DNA of 64,000 nt, taken from contig NZ_JAPNOZ010000010.1 in assembly GCF_029955155.1 (NCBI RefSeq), positions 651,661-715,660 of the forward strand, written 5' to 3'. This DNA is from Psychrobacillus sp. NEAU-3TGS (GTDB lineage: Bacteria > Bacillota > Bacilli > Bacillales_A > Planococcaceae). Below the pieces are notes generated by a model. That model was not told the origin of the DNA and did not search any database. It worked only from the letters and a program-made list of their open reading frames with translations. The number at the start of each line of letters is the position of its first letter. The first letter of the stretch is position 1. A program made the position numbers and the translations under genes. Below, piece after piece: positions 32,361 through 43,152 of this stretch.

Positions 32361-33638
32361 CTACTCGTTGTTGACTTCTACTTCCTGTACAGTTACACGG
32401 CGAATGTCTGCTCCGAGTCCTTGAAGTCTTTCAATAATTGAGCTGTACCCTCGTTCAATATGAAAAATATCTTGAATTTCGGTTTCTCCTTCTGCAAGCA
32501 AACCGGCAATAACGAGTGCCGCTCCAGCACGCAAATCACTAGCTCGAACTGTTGCCGCTTCTAGCTTCGCTGGTCCCGTAATGATAGCTGTTCTACCATC
32601 GACACGACCATTAGCATTCATGCGTCGAAGTTCATCGATTTGTTTAAATCTGGCAGAATATATGCTATCCGTAATAACCGATGTGCCAGTTGCTTGTGTC
32701 ATTAACACCGAGAATGGTTGTTGTAAATCGGTTGGAAAGCCTGGATAAACAAGCGTCTTCACATCTACTGCATGTAAGCGGGTTGTTTTTGGAATGAATA
32801 TCTTTTCTTCATATTCTTCTACTTTTACGCCCATTTCCCGCAGTTTCGCTGTTAATGCTTCTACATGGAATGGGATGACATTATCGATGGTGACACCATC
32901 TCCTGCAACCGCTGCCATAATCATAAATGTCCCTGCTTCGATGCGATCTGGAATAATTGTATGCTTTGTACCATGCAGCTCTTTTACACCATCAATACGA
33001 ATGACATTCGTTCCGGCACCTTTTATGTTTGCTCCCATATTGGATAGAAGCGTTGCAACATCAATGATTTCCGGTTCTTTCGCAGCGTTTTCAATGATAG
33101 TTCTTCCTTTTGCAAGTACTGCGGCAAGCATAATATTAATCGTCGCTCCAACACTTACGACGTCTAAATAAATTTTGGATCCTACTAACCCATCTGTCCG
33201 CAAATAAATTGCGCCATGCTCATTGGATACAGTAGCTCCTAAAGCTTCAAAACCTTTAATATGCTGATCAATCGGACGTGGGCCGAGATGGCATCCACCC
33301 GGCAATCCGATTGCTGCTTTATTAAATTTCCCAAGTAAGACACCCATTAAATAGTAGGAGGCGCGTAACTTTTTAATATTGCCATTTGGAAGCGGTAAAT
33401 CCACTACTTTAGTTGGATCGATCGTCATCGTTCCGTTCTCAAAAGAAACATCTGCTCCTAGTTCCTCTAAAATTTCTTTTAGCGTCCACACGTCTAATAT
33501 TTCTGGTAAGCCTTCTATTGTAACAGGTGAATTTGCAAGTAGCGAAGCTGGAATTAATGCAACCGCACTATTTTTCGCTCCATTTACTTTAATCGTACCT
33601 TTTAGGCGTTTTGCACCTTTTATCTTATAAACTTCCAT
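32361..33638 (-). CDS. murAB: UDP-N-acetylglucosamine 1-carboxyvinyltransferase 2
   Basis: This second, 425-residue MurA has the substrate-binding [11 protein letters not shown] and catalytic Cys116 in [19 protein letters not shown]. It is diverged from murAA at 8.9 kb and corresponds to murAB/murZ by synteny with tal and fbaA. The two enzymes catalyse the same reaction. Confidence 0.95.
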   Translation of the reverse strand: MEVYKIKGAKRLKGTIKVNGAKNSAVALIPASLLANSPVTIEGLPEILDVWTLKEILEELGADVSFENGTMTIDPTKVVDLPLPNGNIKKLRASYYLMGVLLGKFNKAAIGLPGGCHLGPRPIDQHIKGFEALGATVSNEHGAIYLRTDGLVGSKIYLDVVSVGATINIMLAAVLAKGRTIIENAAKEPEIIDVATLLSNMGANIKGAGTNVIRIDGVKELHGTKHTIIPDRIEAGTFMIMAAVAGDGVTIDNVIPFHVEALTAKLREMGVKVEEYEEKIFIPKTTRLHAVDVKTLVYPGFPTDLQQPFSVLMTQATGTSVITDSIYSARFKQIDELRRMNANGRVDGRTAIITGPAKLEAATVRASDLRAGAALVIAGLLAEGETEIQDIFHIERGYSSIIERLQGLGADIRRVTVQEVEVNNE

Positions 33639-33657
33639 ACGTTTCTCCTTCGACTTG

Positions 33658-34305
33658 TTACTCGCTTTTACGATTGTTCCAATCCGCTAGAAACCCTTCA
33701 ATCCCTTTGTCTGTTAAAGGATGGTTAAATAATTGCTTTAATACTTTAAATGGAGTAGTTGAAATATGCGCGCCATTTAACGCAGCATCTGTAATGTGCT
33801 GTGGATGTCTAATAGAAGCCGCAATGATTTCTGTATCGATTTGATGCATTTCGAAGATCTGTGCAATTTTAGCGATCAACTCCATACCATCATGCCCAAT
33901 ATCATCTAAACGGCCTAAAAATGGAGATACATATGTGGCACCAGCGCGAGCTGCAAGCAATGCTTGGTTTGCACTGAAAATCAGCGTTACGTTTGTTTTA
34001 ATATTTTCTTTTGTGAATACGGCACAAGCTTTTAAACCTTCTGGCGTCATTGGTAGCTTTACTGTAATGTTTGGTGCAATTGCAGCAAGCTCTCTTCCTT
34101 CTTTAATCATTCCTTCTGCATCTAGCGCAATTACTTCAGCACTGACCGAGCCATCCACAAGCGCTGTAATTTCACGAAGTCTATCATGAAAAGAAATGTT
34201 TTCTTTTGCAACTAGCGATGGGTTTGTTGTAACACCAGATAAAATCCCCCATGCGTGTGCTTCTTTTATTTCTTCAAAATTTGCTGTATCGATAAAAAAT
34301 TTCAT
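33658..34305 (-). CDS. tal: Transaldolase (fructose-6-phosphate aldolase-like)
   Basis: The 215-residue short transaldolase has the Schiff-base lysine in [16 protein letters not shown]-terminal [16 protein letters not shown] and [12 protein letters not shown], and [16 protein letters not shown]. It transfers a dihydroxyacetone unit between sugar phosphates in the pentose phosphate pathway. It is encoded between fbaA and murAB, as ywjH in B. subtilis. Confidence 0.95.
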   Translation of the reverse strand: MKFFIDTANFEEIKEAHAWGILSGVTTNPSLVAKENISFHDRLREITALVDGSVSAEVIALDAEGMIKEGRELAAIAPNITVKLPMTPEGLKACAVFTKENIKTNVTLIFSANQALLAARAGATYVSPFLGRLDDIGHDGMELIAKIAQIFEMHQIDTEIIAASIRHPQHITDAALNGAHISTTPFKVLKQLFNHPLTDKGIEGFLADWNNRKSE

Positions 34306-34341
34306 TGTAGTATTTCCTCCTCATGATGGACAAATAGGAGA

Positions 34342-34368
34342 AGGTCCTTTGGATGAACACTTCTCCCT
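34342..34368 (-). promoter_or_regulatory. Intercistronic hairpin between fbaA and tal
   Basis: GGAGAAG and CTTCTCC form a 7-bp stem. There is no T-run after it, so it is more likely an mRNA processing or stability element than a terminator. Confidence 0.4.
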
Positions 34369-34391
34369 TATAGTAGTTTGTGTTGACTCGT

Positions 34392-35249
34392 TTACGCTTT
34401 GTTTGAGCTTCCAAATTCACGCATTTTGCCGATTACAGTTGTTTTAATCGCATCGCGTGCTGGAGTCAAGTATTTACGTGGGTCATATTGCGCTTCATTT
34501 TCCGCTAAGTATGCGCGAATTGCTTTTGTAGCAGCAATTTGGTTTTCCGTGTTCACATTAATTTTCGCTGTTCCAAGAGAAATAGCACGTGTAATGTCAT
34601 GTGTTGGAATTCCTGTTCCACCGTGTAATACTAATGGAAGGTCCGCAAGCTGAGAGATTTCTTCCATTTCCTTGAACCCTAAATTTGGTTCTCCTTTGTA
34701 TGGTCCGTGAACAGAGCCTAACGCTGGAGCTAAACAATCAATTGCAGTACGTTTAACTAGCTCTGCACATTCTGCTGGGTCTGCATAAATAACACCATCA
34801 GCTACTACATCGTCTTCTTGACCTCCAACTGTGCCAAGCTCTGCTTCTACAGAAACATTGTGTGCATGTGCATAATCTACCACTTTCGATGTAATTTCTA
34901 CGTTTTCTTCAAAAGGATGATGAGATGCATCTATCATAACGGATGTAAATCCTGCGTCAATTGCAGCTTTGCATTTTTCAAAACTAGAACCATGGTCTAA
35001 GTGAATAGCTACTGGTACTGTTGTTTGGTAGTCTTCCATTAATCCCTTTACCATATGCACTACTGTAGTAAAGCCACCCATATATTTTGCTGCACCTTCG
35101 GAAACGCCTAAAATAACTGGAGACTTTTCTTCTTCAGCAGCTTGTAATATAGCTTGTGTAAATTCTAAATTGTTAATATTGAATTGTCCTACTGCATAGC
35201 CTTCTTTTTTCCCTTTTTCAAGCATTTCTTTCATTGATACTAAAGCCAT
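34392..35249 (-). CDS. fbaA: Fructose-bisphosphate aldolase, class II
   Basis: The 285-residue zinc aldolase splits fructose 1,6-bisphosphate. It has the metal-binding [17 protein letters not shown] and [14 protein letters not shown], plus [13 protein letters not shown]. Length is normal. It lies downstream of spo0F with a terminator in between, and upstream of tal. Confidence 0.97.
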   Translation of the reverse strand: MALVSMKEMLEKGKKEGYAVGQFNINNLEFTQAILQAAEEEKSPVILGVSEGAAKYMGGFTTVVHMVKGLMEDYQTTVPVAIHLDHGSSFEKCKAAIDAGFTSVMIDASHHPFEENVEITSKVVDYAHAHNVSVEAELGTVGGQEDDVVADGVIYADPAECAELVKRTAIDCLAPALGSVHGPYKGEPNLGFKEMEEISQLADLPLVLHGGTGIPTHDITRAISLGTAKINVNTENQIAATKAIRAYLAENEAQYDPRKYLTPARDAIKTTVIGKMREFGSSNKA

Positions 35250-35315
35250 TTAAATGGGCCTCCTCTATTCACTATTTCATAATGTGTTTTTACCCTATAT
35301 CCTTTTCATCATATC

Positions 35316-35341
35316 AAAAAAAGGCGATGCTTTCCACTGCC
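35316..35341 (-). terminator. Intrinsic terminator of spo0F
   Basis: On the minus strand GGCAGTG pairs with CATCGCC (one mismatch, loop GAAAG), followed by seven T. Confidence 0.75.
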
Positions 35342-35356
35342 TGCTAGGAAAGCTCC

Positions 35357-35713
35357 TTAATTCAATATTTTAGTTACAGCATCACGCACTTCAAATATAT
35401 CAAAGGGCTTTGTGAAGTAGAGAGATGCTCCTAAATCCATCGCTTCTTGAATTAAGTTCAATTCCCCATAAGCAGTCATCATCATTACAGGTAGATCGGG
35501 CCATTTATCCTTCAGTTTTTTTAAGATTTGAATACCATCCATCCCCGGAATCTTCATATCTAATAGTACACCGTCAATTTGCCCTAAATTTGCAATTTCT
35601 AATGCTTCAAAACCATTTGCTGCTAAACTTACTTCGTATTTTACTTGTGAAAAAACTTCTTTTAAGAGCATTCGTATTCCGAGCTGATCGTCTACAATTA
35701 AAATGTGTTTCAT
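35357..35713 (-). CDS. spo0F: Sporulation phosphorelay response regulator Spo0F
   Basis: This 118-residue single receiver domain takes phosphate from the sporulation kinases and passes it to Spo0B. The acidic pocket VDDQLGIRMLL, the phosphorylated Asp in VLLDMKIPGMDGIQIL and the Lys in LYFTKPFDIFEV are all present. ATG 35713 gives MKHILIVDDQ; TTG 35722 is an alternative. A sigma-H promoter lies upstream. Confidence 0.95.
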   Translation of the reverse strand: MKHILIVDDQLGIRMLLKEVFSQVKYEVSLAANGFEALEIANLGQIDGVLLDMKIPGMDGIQILKKLKDKWPDLPVMMMTAYGELNLIQEAMDLGASLYFTKPFDIFEVRDAVTKILN

Positions 35714-35754
35714 GATGAACAAACCCCTTTTTTGAATTTCCCACTTTTATACTA

Positions 35755-35783
35755 CTATTCGATACATAGCTTCCTATTCCTCC
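35755..35783 (-). promoter_or_regulatory. Sigma-H promoter of spo0F
   Basis: On the minus strand GGAGGAATA (35783-35775), an 11-bp spacer and ATCGAATAG (35763-35755) fit the sigma-H consensus RnAGGAWWW / RnnGAATWW with one mismatch. B. subtilis spo0F is also driven by sigma-H. Confidence 0.75.
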
Positions 35784-35877
35784 TTTTTTCCTAATTATTT
35801 TTCAAACTTTCATTTGATAGGCATAAAGGCGACCTTTTTTTGACTTTCCGATATAATAGAAAAGAGGTGAATAAAGA

Positions 35878-36393
35878 ATGAAAATGTTAACAACACAACT
35901 CACTGGACTTTTTCAGCGTTTAGCAACTTCGGAGGAAGAGAATATAGAAGAAACTGCTCGACTATTGGCACAAGCCGCTGCAAGAGAAGGTAATATCTAT
36001 TTTGCAACATTTGGAGAAATGGCAAGTATTGCTGTAAATGCCCAATTTGCTGCAGAGCCTTTTCCAAGTATGAAAACTTGGACACCAACCGTTCAGCTTA
36101 CAAGCGCAGATCGCGTTTGGATTATCACTCGTTCTTCTGAAAATGAGGAAGTAATCGAGCTAGCCGAACATTTAAGCGAGGAATTTATCCCATTTAGCGT
36201 ACTTGCCGCAGAGCCTGCAAGCGAAGAAAATAAGCTAGCCGATCTTGCCTATACATATATTTCAATGAAGTTAACGAAAGGTTTGCTACCTGCGGAAGAT
36301 GGATCCCGCATTGTTTTGCCATATGCATTGGCGGCAATGTTTGTGTACGAAGCTGTAAAGATGAAGCTCGATGAAATGCTTTTAGGTGAATAG
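35878..36393 (+). CDS. ywjG: DUF2529 family protein YwjG
   Basis: The 171-residue product starts MKMLTTQLTGLFQRLATSEE and has a SIS-like sugar-phosphate-binding arrangement (NIYFATFGEMASIAVNAQ, VWIITRSSENEEVIELAEHL). It matches YwjG, encoded between spo0F and pyrG in B. subtilis and likewise divergent from spo0F. Function is unknown. AGAGGTG precedes ATG 35878, and a strong terminator follows. Confidence 0.85.
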   Translation: MKMLTTQLTGLFQRLATSEEENIEETARLLAQAAAREGNIYFATFGEMASIAVNAQFAAEPFPSMKTWTPTVQLTSADRVWIITRSSENEEVIELAEHLSEEFIPFSVLAAEPASEENKLADLAYTYISMKLTKGLLPAEDGSRIVLPYALAAMFVYEAVKMKLDEMLLGE

Positions 36394-36403
36394 TGATGGA
36401 GAG

Positions 36404-36434
36404 TGCCCAAAGACATTTCTTTGGGCATTTTTTT
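36404..36434 (+). terminator. Intrinsic terminator of ywjG
   Basis: TGCCCAAAG (36404-36412) pairs with CTTTGGGCA (36419-36427), followed by TTTTTTT. A GCAACCAA-type phased array starts 4 bp beyond the T-run. Confidence 0.9.
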
Positions 36435-36437
36435 GGC

Positions 36438-36577
36438 TTGGTTGCTCTTGTTGGGGAATTGGTTGCCCTCGCGCTAAATTGGGTGCTTTAACCGCGAATT
36501 TGGTTGCTTTCCCACGTTATTCAGTTGCCCTTAGCCATTTTTCTCCAATCCACTGCTCCAATTGGTTTCTTATTGCC
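36438..36577. repeat. GCAACCAA phased array 4 (reverse orientation), downstream of the ywjG terminator
   Basis: TTGGTTGC-type octamers start at 36438, 36459, 36479 (TTGGGTGC), 36500, 36521 (TCAGTTGC) and 36562 (TTGGTTTC). The step is 20-21 bp, with one degenerate place near 36541. The far end reads CTTATT, the complement of the AATAAG lead-in of other arrays. The plus-strand orientation is opposite to the other arrays, but so is the terminated gene. Confidence 0.8.
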
Positions 36578-36598
36578 AATTATCCCATTATGCACACT

Positions 36599-36634
36599 AA
36601 AAAAGCAGCTCGACTATGTCGAACTGCTTTTTTT
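36599..36634. terminator. Terminator of pyrG (works in both directions)
   Basis: AGCAGCTCGAC (36604-36614) pairs with GTCGAACTGCT (36618-36628) with one mismatch. There are T-runs on both strands. Confidence 0.88.
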
Positions 36635-36637
36635 ATA

Positions 36638-38244
<1,607 letters not shown>

Positions 38245-38272
38245 CTAGAATGTTAATTAGTTCTACAATAAC

Positions 38273-38311
38273 AAAAAAGCGCCCCGCCTGCTAATTTGGC
38301 AGGGGAGCGCT
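38273..38311 (-). terminator. CTP-responsive attenuator terminator of pyrG
   Basis: On the minus strand AGCGCTCCCCTGCC (38311-38298) pairs with GCAGGCGGGGCGCT (38292-38279), followed by TTTTTT. The 5' arm contains GCTCCCC (38308-38302), the segment a poly-G leader can pair with to form an antiterminator. It lies in the pyrG leader, about 40 bp before the start codon. Confidence 0.88.
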
Positions 38312-38341
38312 ATATGCACATGAGTAACGTCTCTTTAAAAA

Positions 38342-38382
38342 GAGCCCAATAGAATCTTATAGCGATTCTAAGAAGATGTCAA
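38342..38382 (-). promoter_or_regulatory. pyrG promoter with GGGCTC reiterative start site
   Basis: On the minus strand TTGACA (38382-38377), a 17-bp spacer and TAAGAT (38359-38354) are followed 7 bp on by GGGCTC (38347-38342). In B. subtilis a transcript starting GGGC adds extra G residues when CTP is low, and the poly-G tail then blocks the leader terminator. All elements are conserved here. Confidence 0.9.
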
Positions 38383-38385
38383 GAA

Positions 38386-38934
38386 TTATTCTTCTTCCTC
38401 TTCTTCTTCATCTAATTCTTCGTCATCGATAATGTCGAAGTCTTCTTCATCCTCATCGATTAGATCCTCTTCGATTTCTTCATCGATTTCTTCTTCAAAG
38501 TCAACTACGACATCGTCTTCTTCGTCTTCTTCTTCGTCTTCAATAAACTCATCGAATTCTTCCTCGAATACGATTTCATCTTCATCTAAATCTTCTAAAT
38601 CATCATCATCCACTGCTTTTGCTTTCTTTTTACGTACTTTAACAGTAGGAGCAGTTTCTTCTTCAATTTGTTCTACTGGATACCATTCTCTTAGTCCCCA
38701 TTGGTTTTCAGCAATTGCTAAAAAGCGGCCGTCGATATTCATATCTGTATAGAATTGTGGTTTACGAGCAGCCATTTCTTCATCCGTGAATCCATTTAAT
38801 TTTTGTATTTCATCAAATAGATCTGTTAGTGTTAACGCATTTTTCTTATCTTCTAAAATCGCAAATCCTAAATCTATTAGCGATTCTTCTTGTAGTTGTG
38901 CTGTTGTCATTTCACGAAAATTCAAATCGTGCAC
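38386..38934 (-). CDS. rpoE: DNA-directed RNA polymerase subunit delta
   Basis: The 182-residue product has the globular N-terminal HARE-HTH domain (about residues 14-85, ESLIDLGFAILEDKKNALT; DMNIDGRFLAIAENQWGLRE) and a long disordered tail that is almost only Asp and Glu. Delta improves RNA polymerase recycling and promoter selectivity in Firmicutes. It starts with GTG 38934. The pyrG promoter starts 4 bp after its stop codon. Confidence 0.96.
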   Translation of the reverse strand: MHDLNFREMTTAQLQEESLIDLGFAILEDKKNALTLTDLFDEIQKLNGFTDEEMAARKPQFYTDMNIDGRFLAIAENQWGLREWYPVEQIEEETAPTVKVRKKKAKAVDDDDLEDLDEDEIVFEEEFDEFIEDEEEDEEDDVVVDFEEEIDEEIEEDLIDEDEEDFDIIDDEELDEEEEEEE

Positions 38935-38997
38935 GTCCTTTCTATGTCCGTTTGCATACTTTCCATTATATACAAACCATTATGTTATATGCTACCG

Positions 38998-39135
38998 TCA
39001 TTTATTCTTTTTGAAAAGAGAAAACTTTTCTCCTGCCAATAAAAATAAATAAAAAGAGAGCAAGAGTAATGGAATAGAAGCCAGTCTTCTATTATACAAA
39101 AAAATAGTAAGTAGTAGGAGTATAATAATTAGCAT
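38998..39135 (-). CDS. Possible small membrane protein (45 aa) upstream of rpoE
   Basis: The frame MLIIILLLLTIFLYNRRLAS ends GEKFSLFKKNK and would be a two-helix membrane peptide with a basic tail. ATG 39135 has no ribosome-binding site. Twenty bases upstream, GTG 39155 has a perfect GAGGAG site but runs only six codons (KNQFK) before a stop. One extra A near 39142 would join the two into a 50-residue protein starting at that GTG. Given the other single-base losses here, that is plausible. I do not recognise a family. Confidence 0.35.
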   Translation of the reverse strand: MLIIILLLLTIFLYNRRLASIPLLLLSFYLFLLAGEKFSLFKKNK

Positions 39136-39197
39136 TATTTGAATTGGTTTTTCACGCTTATTCTCCTCTACTACATAATCTACCTTACTTCATTATA

Positions 39198-39230
39198 CAA
39201 AAAAGTGTCCCGATAATACATCGAGACACT
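39198..39230 (-). terminator. Intrinsic terminator of icmF
   Basis: On the minus strand GTGTCTCGAT (39229-39220) pairs with ATCGGGACAC (39214-39205), followed by TTTTTTG. Confidence 0.88.
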
Positions 39231-39238
39231 AATTCTTT

Positions 39239-42200
39239 TTACATATTTCTTCGGTACTGTCCGCCTACTTCGTAAAGTGCGTTTGTGATTTGTCCTAAGC
39301 TTGCTTTTTGGACTGTGTGCATCAGCTCTTCGAAGATGTTACCACCAGATACCGCTACTTGCTTCAGCTTGGTAAGCGCAACGCTTGCTTCTTCTGCATG
39401 CTTTGTTTGGAATTCTCGAAGATTGTTTATTTGTGATTCTTTTTCTTCTGTTGTTGCACGGGCAATTTCCATATTATCGATATCCTCTGCACTTGCTGGA
39501 TTAGGATTTAAGTACGTGTTAACTCCAATAATAGGTAATTCGCCTGTATGTTTTTTCATCTCGTAGTACATTGATTCTTCTTGGATTTTGCCTCGTTGAT
39601 ATTGCGTTTCCATTGCACCAAGTACTCCGCCGCGATCGTTAATACGGTCAAACTCTGCAAGAACGGCTTCTTCCACTATGTCTGTTAGTTCTTCGATAAT
39701 GAAAGCACCTTGCAGTGGATTTTCGTTTTTGGATAGACCATGTTCTTTTGTAATAATCATTTGAATAGCCATTGCACGTCGAACCGATTCCTCTGTTGGT
39801 GTGGTAATCGCTTCATCATACGCATTTGTATGAAGTGAATTACAGTTGTCTTGCAATGCCATTAATGCTTGAAGTGTCGTGCGAATATCATTAAAGTCGA
39901 TTTCTTGCGCATGTAAGCTTCGACCGGAAGTTTGCACATGATATTTTAGTTTTTGACTTCGTTCATTTGCACCGTATTTGTCTCGCATTACCACTGCCCA
40001 AATACGACGAGCAACCCGGCCAATTACCGTATATTCAGGATCTAGGCCATTTGAGAAAAAGAATGATAGGTTTGGTGCAAAATCATCTATATGCATACCA
40101 CGACTTAAATAGTACTCTACGTACGTGAAACCATTAGAAAGCGTGAATGCCAGCTGTGAAATCGGATTGGCACCAGCTTCTGCAATATGATATCCGGAAA
40201 TCGATACGGAATAATAATTTCGAACCTTTTGGTTGATAAAATATTGTTGAATATCACCCATCATACGAAGGGCAAATTCTGTTGAGAATATGCAGGTATT
40301 TTGTCCTTGGTCTTCTTTTAAAATATCTGCTTGCACAGTTCCACGAACGACTTGTAATGTGTTTGTTTTTACTTCAGTGAATTCTTCCAAAGTCAAAGTG
40401 CGTCCAAGTTCTGCTTCTCGAATCTTCACTTGCTGATCGATTGCTGTATTCATGAACATTGCTAAAATGATTGGTGCAGGTCCATTAATCGTCATCGATA
40501 CAGATGTCGATGGTGCACATAAATCAAAGCCATCATATAGCTTTTTCATATCATCTAGCGTACAAACACTTACGCCTGATTCGCCCACTTTTCCGAAGAT
40601 ATCTGGACGGTGATCGGGATCTTCTCCGTACAAAGTTACAGAGTCAAATGCAGTAGATAAACGTTTGGCATCATCATCTTTTGATAAATAGTGGAAACGA
40701 CGATTCGTACGTACTGGTGTACCTTCTCCTGCAAATTGACGTTTCGGGTCTTCTCCTTCTCGTTTGAAAGGGAAAACTCCTGCTGTATATGGGAACGATC
40801 CCGGTACATTTTCTTTATACACCCATCTTAAAATTTCCCCGTAATCGGCGAATTTCGGAAGGACTACTTTTGGTATTTTAAGCCCCGATAAGCTTTCAGT
40901 ACGAAGGATAGTACGAATTTCTTTATCGCGAACTTTTGTGACGAATTCATCTCCAGCATACGCCGCTTTTAAAGTGGCCCAGTTTTCTAATATACGTTTT
41001 GATTCTGCCGTTAACTCGTCACGTACACCAGAAGCAAGTGATTCTAGAGAACTTACTAGCACGTCATCTGCTGCTTTTTCTTTTACTGCTTCCAGGGCAC
41101 CTTCTAATTGGAATAGTCTTCGTGCAAAAGCTACTTGCTCTTCTGACTTTTTATGGTACCCACGAACTGCATCCGTAATTTCACGGAGATAGTAGCGACG
41201 CTCGTTTGGAATGATGACATTTTGTTTTTGCGTTTTGACGAACTGCTCGTAGGATGTCTCCCAATCTGTACCCGCTTTATCATTTAGTACTCCGATTAAT
41301 GCTGCAAATAAAGAATTCGTTCCTTTATCATTAAATTGGCTCGCTATTGTCCCGTAAACTGGCATCGTATCTAAATCAGCATGCCATAATTCGCGGCTTC
41401 GTTGATATTGCTTTTGCACTTGGCGAAGTGCATCTTCTGAGCCTTTGCGTTCGAATTTATTGATGACGATTAAATCTGCATAGTCAATCATGTCAATCTT
41501 TTCAAGTTGAGACGTGCACCGAACTCGCTTGTCATTACATACATCGATACATCCGATACGTTTGCAATTTCAGCGTCCCCTTGTCCAATACCACTCGTTT
41601 CCACAATGATTAAATCAAATCCCGCAGCTTTTACAACATCTAGCACATCCGATATTGCACCAGATAATTCTGTACGAGATCCGCGTGTTGCTAGACTTCG
41701 CATAAATACTCGTTTATTGAAAATAGCGTTCATACGAATACGGTCACCAAGTAAAGCGCCACCTGTTTTTTGCTTCGTTGGATCAATAGAAAGGACCGCA
41801 ATTTTTTTGTTCGGCAAATCATGAAGGAAACGGCGAATTAATTCGTCGGTTAATGAACTTTTCCCTGCTCCCCCTGTTCCAGTAATACCAAGCACTGGTG
41901 TACCTTTTGTAATAGTTTTTGCACGCTCAATCATCGCTTTTGCTTCGGCATCTCCTGTTTGGTGGGCTTCTTCTGCAACGGTGATTAAGTGAGCAAGCAA
42001 TTCTGGTTTTTCCGTTGAAACGGCTTCCACTTCCAGGGTGGCACCCTTCGATTTAGTAGGCACATCACATGCTTCTAGTATTTTATTGATCATTCCTTGG
42101 AGCCCCAGTTTTCGACCATCTTCTGGTGAGAAAATACCGGATATTCCGTATTCTTGCAGTTCTTTTATTTCTTTTGGAATGATTACTCCGCCGCCGCCAC

Positions 42201-42495
42201 CAAATATTTGAATATGAGGTGCGCCACGTTCTACGAGTAAATCCTTCATATATTTAAAATACTCTACATGTCCTCCTTGATAAGAAGATATCGCGATTCC
42301 CTGAACGTCTTCTTGAATTGCAGCATTCACGACCTCTTCTACGGAACGATTATGGCCTAAGTGAATGACTTCGGCCCCGCTCCCTTGTAAAATACGACGC
42401 ATTATATTAATCGATGCGTCATGCCCGTCAAAAAGACTCGATGCTGTGACAAAACGAATATGATTTTTTGGACGATATACTTCTACAGAAGACAT
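39239..42495 (-). pseudogene. icmF: Fused isobutyryl-CoA mutase IcmF, frameshifted between GTPase and mutase domains
   Basis: IcmF is a coenzyme B12-dependent mutase (isobutyryl-CoA/n-butyryl-CoA, and in some species pivalyl- or isovaleryl-CoA) with its own G-protein chaperone. The N-terminal piece (42495-41488) holds the B12-binding [10 protein letters not shown] with the cobalt-ligand His25 and the GTPase P-loop [14 protein letters not shown]. It ends [14 protein letters not shown]. The C-terminal piece (41491-39239) is the TIM-barrel mutase. One base added near 41513 (GCACGTCT to GCACCGTCT) gives [20 protein letters not shown] and a continuous 1085-residue protein, normal for IcmF. ATG 42495 follows GGGGGAG. 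It closes the fatty-acid gene block. Confidence 0.93.
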
Positions 42496-42522
42496 GTTGC
42501 TCCCCCTTTGTTTAGTAACCAT

Positions 42523-43149
42523 TTACTGTCCCATCCCCTTCAGTACATACTGTATTTGCAATTCAGTAAATTGTTCAAGCGTATATTCTTTGCCAAGTGC
42601 CCATCTTCTAAATGCCCACATTTGCCCTTGAACGACAAGTGTATGAGCATACAAATTAATCTGTGTATCCGTTAGCTCAAGTTCCCCCGCTTGTTGACAG
42701 CCAACAAGAATATTTTGAAAAATTTCAACCATTTCTAACTCTTTTGTAAGTACGTATTGCAGTGCACTTTTAGGCAAAGATTTTGTTTCTTGATACATCA
42801 CGACGAATTCATCCTGCATGTCGTCAATGACCTTATAATATTGACGGATCGCAGTTTTAAGACCGTGCGTTGTTCCGTTTTGCAAAGGAATTTGCGATAG
42901 TTTATCATGCACTTCATTGTAAATACTGTCGCAAACTAAGTAGAGTAAATCTTCCTTTGTCCGAATGTACTCGTAAAGCGTTCCGATACTAAAGCCGGAT
43001 TCTTTGGCAATTTCTCTTGTTGTCGTTCGGTGAAAGCCTTTTTGTTTGAATAACGTCACACCTGCACGGATCATTTGGTGGCGTCTTTTTTCGATGAGAC
43101 TTTCATCTTTTATAGATGTCAGTACTTCATGCTTTTTTTCCATAGGCAT
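42523..43149 (-). CDS. TetR family transcriptional regulator (FadR-like)
   Basis: The 208-residue repressor has the N-terminal helix-turn-helix FKQKGFHRTTTREIAKESGF, then SIGTLYEYIRTKEDLLYLV, and an all-helical ligand domain. It is encoded three bases after an acyl-CoA dehydrogenase and before icmF. By context it probably senses acyl-CoA and represses the beta-oxidation block, including the fadF promoter that carries a TGAATG-type palindrome. Its targets are inferred. Confidence 0.88.
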   Translation of the reverse strand: MPMEKKHEVLTSIKDESLIEKRRHQMIRAGVTLFKQKGFHRTTTREIAKESGFSIGTLYEYIRTKEDLLYLVCDSIYNEVHDKLSQIPLQNGTTHGLKTAIRQYYKVIDDMQDEFVVMYQETKSLPKSALQYVLTKELEMVEIFQNILVGCQQAGELELTDTQINLYAHTLVVQGQMWAFRRWALGKEYTLEQFTELQIQYVLKGMGQ

Positions 43150-43152
43150 CTA

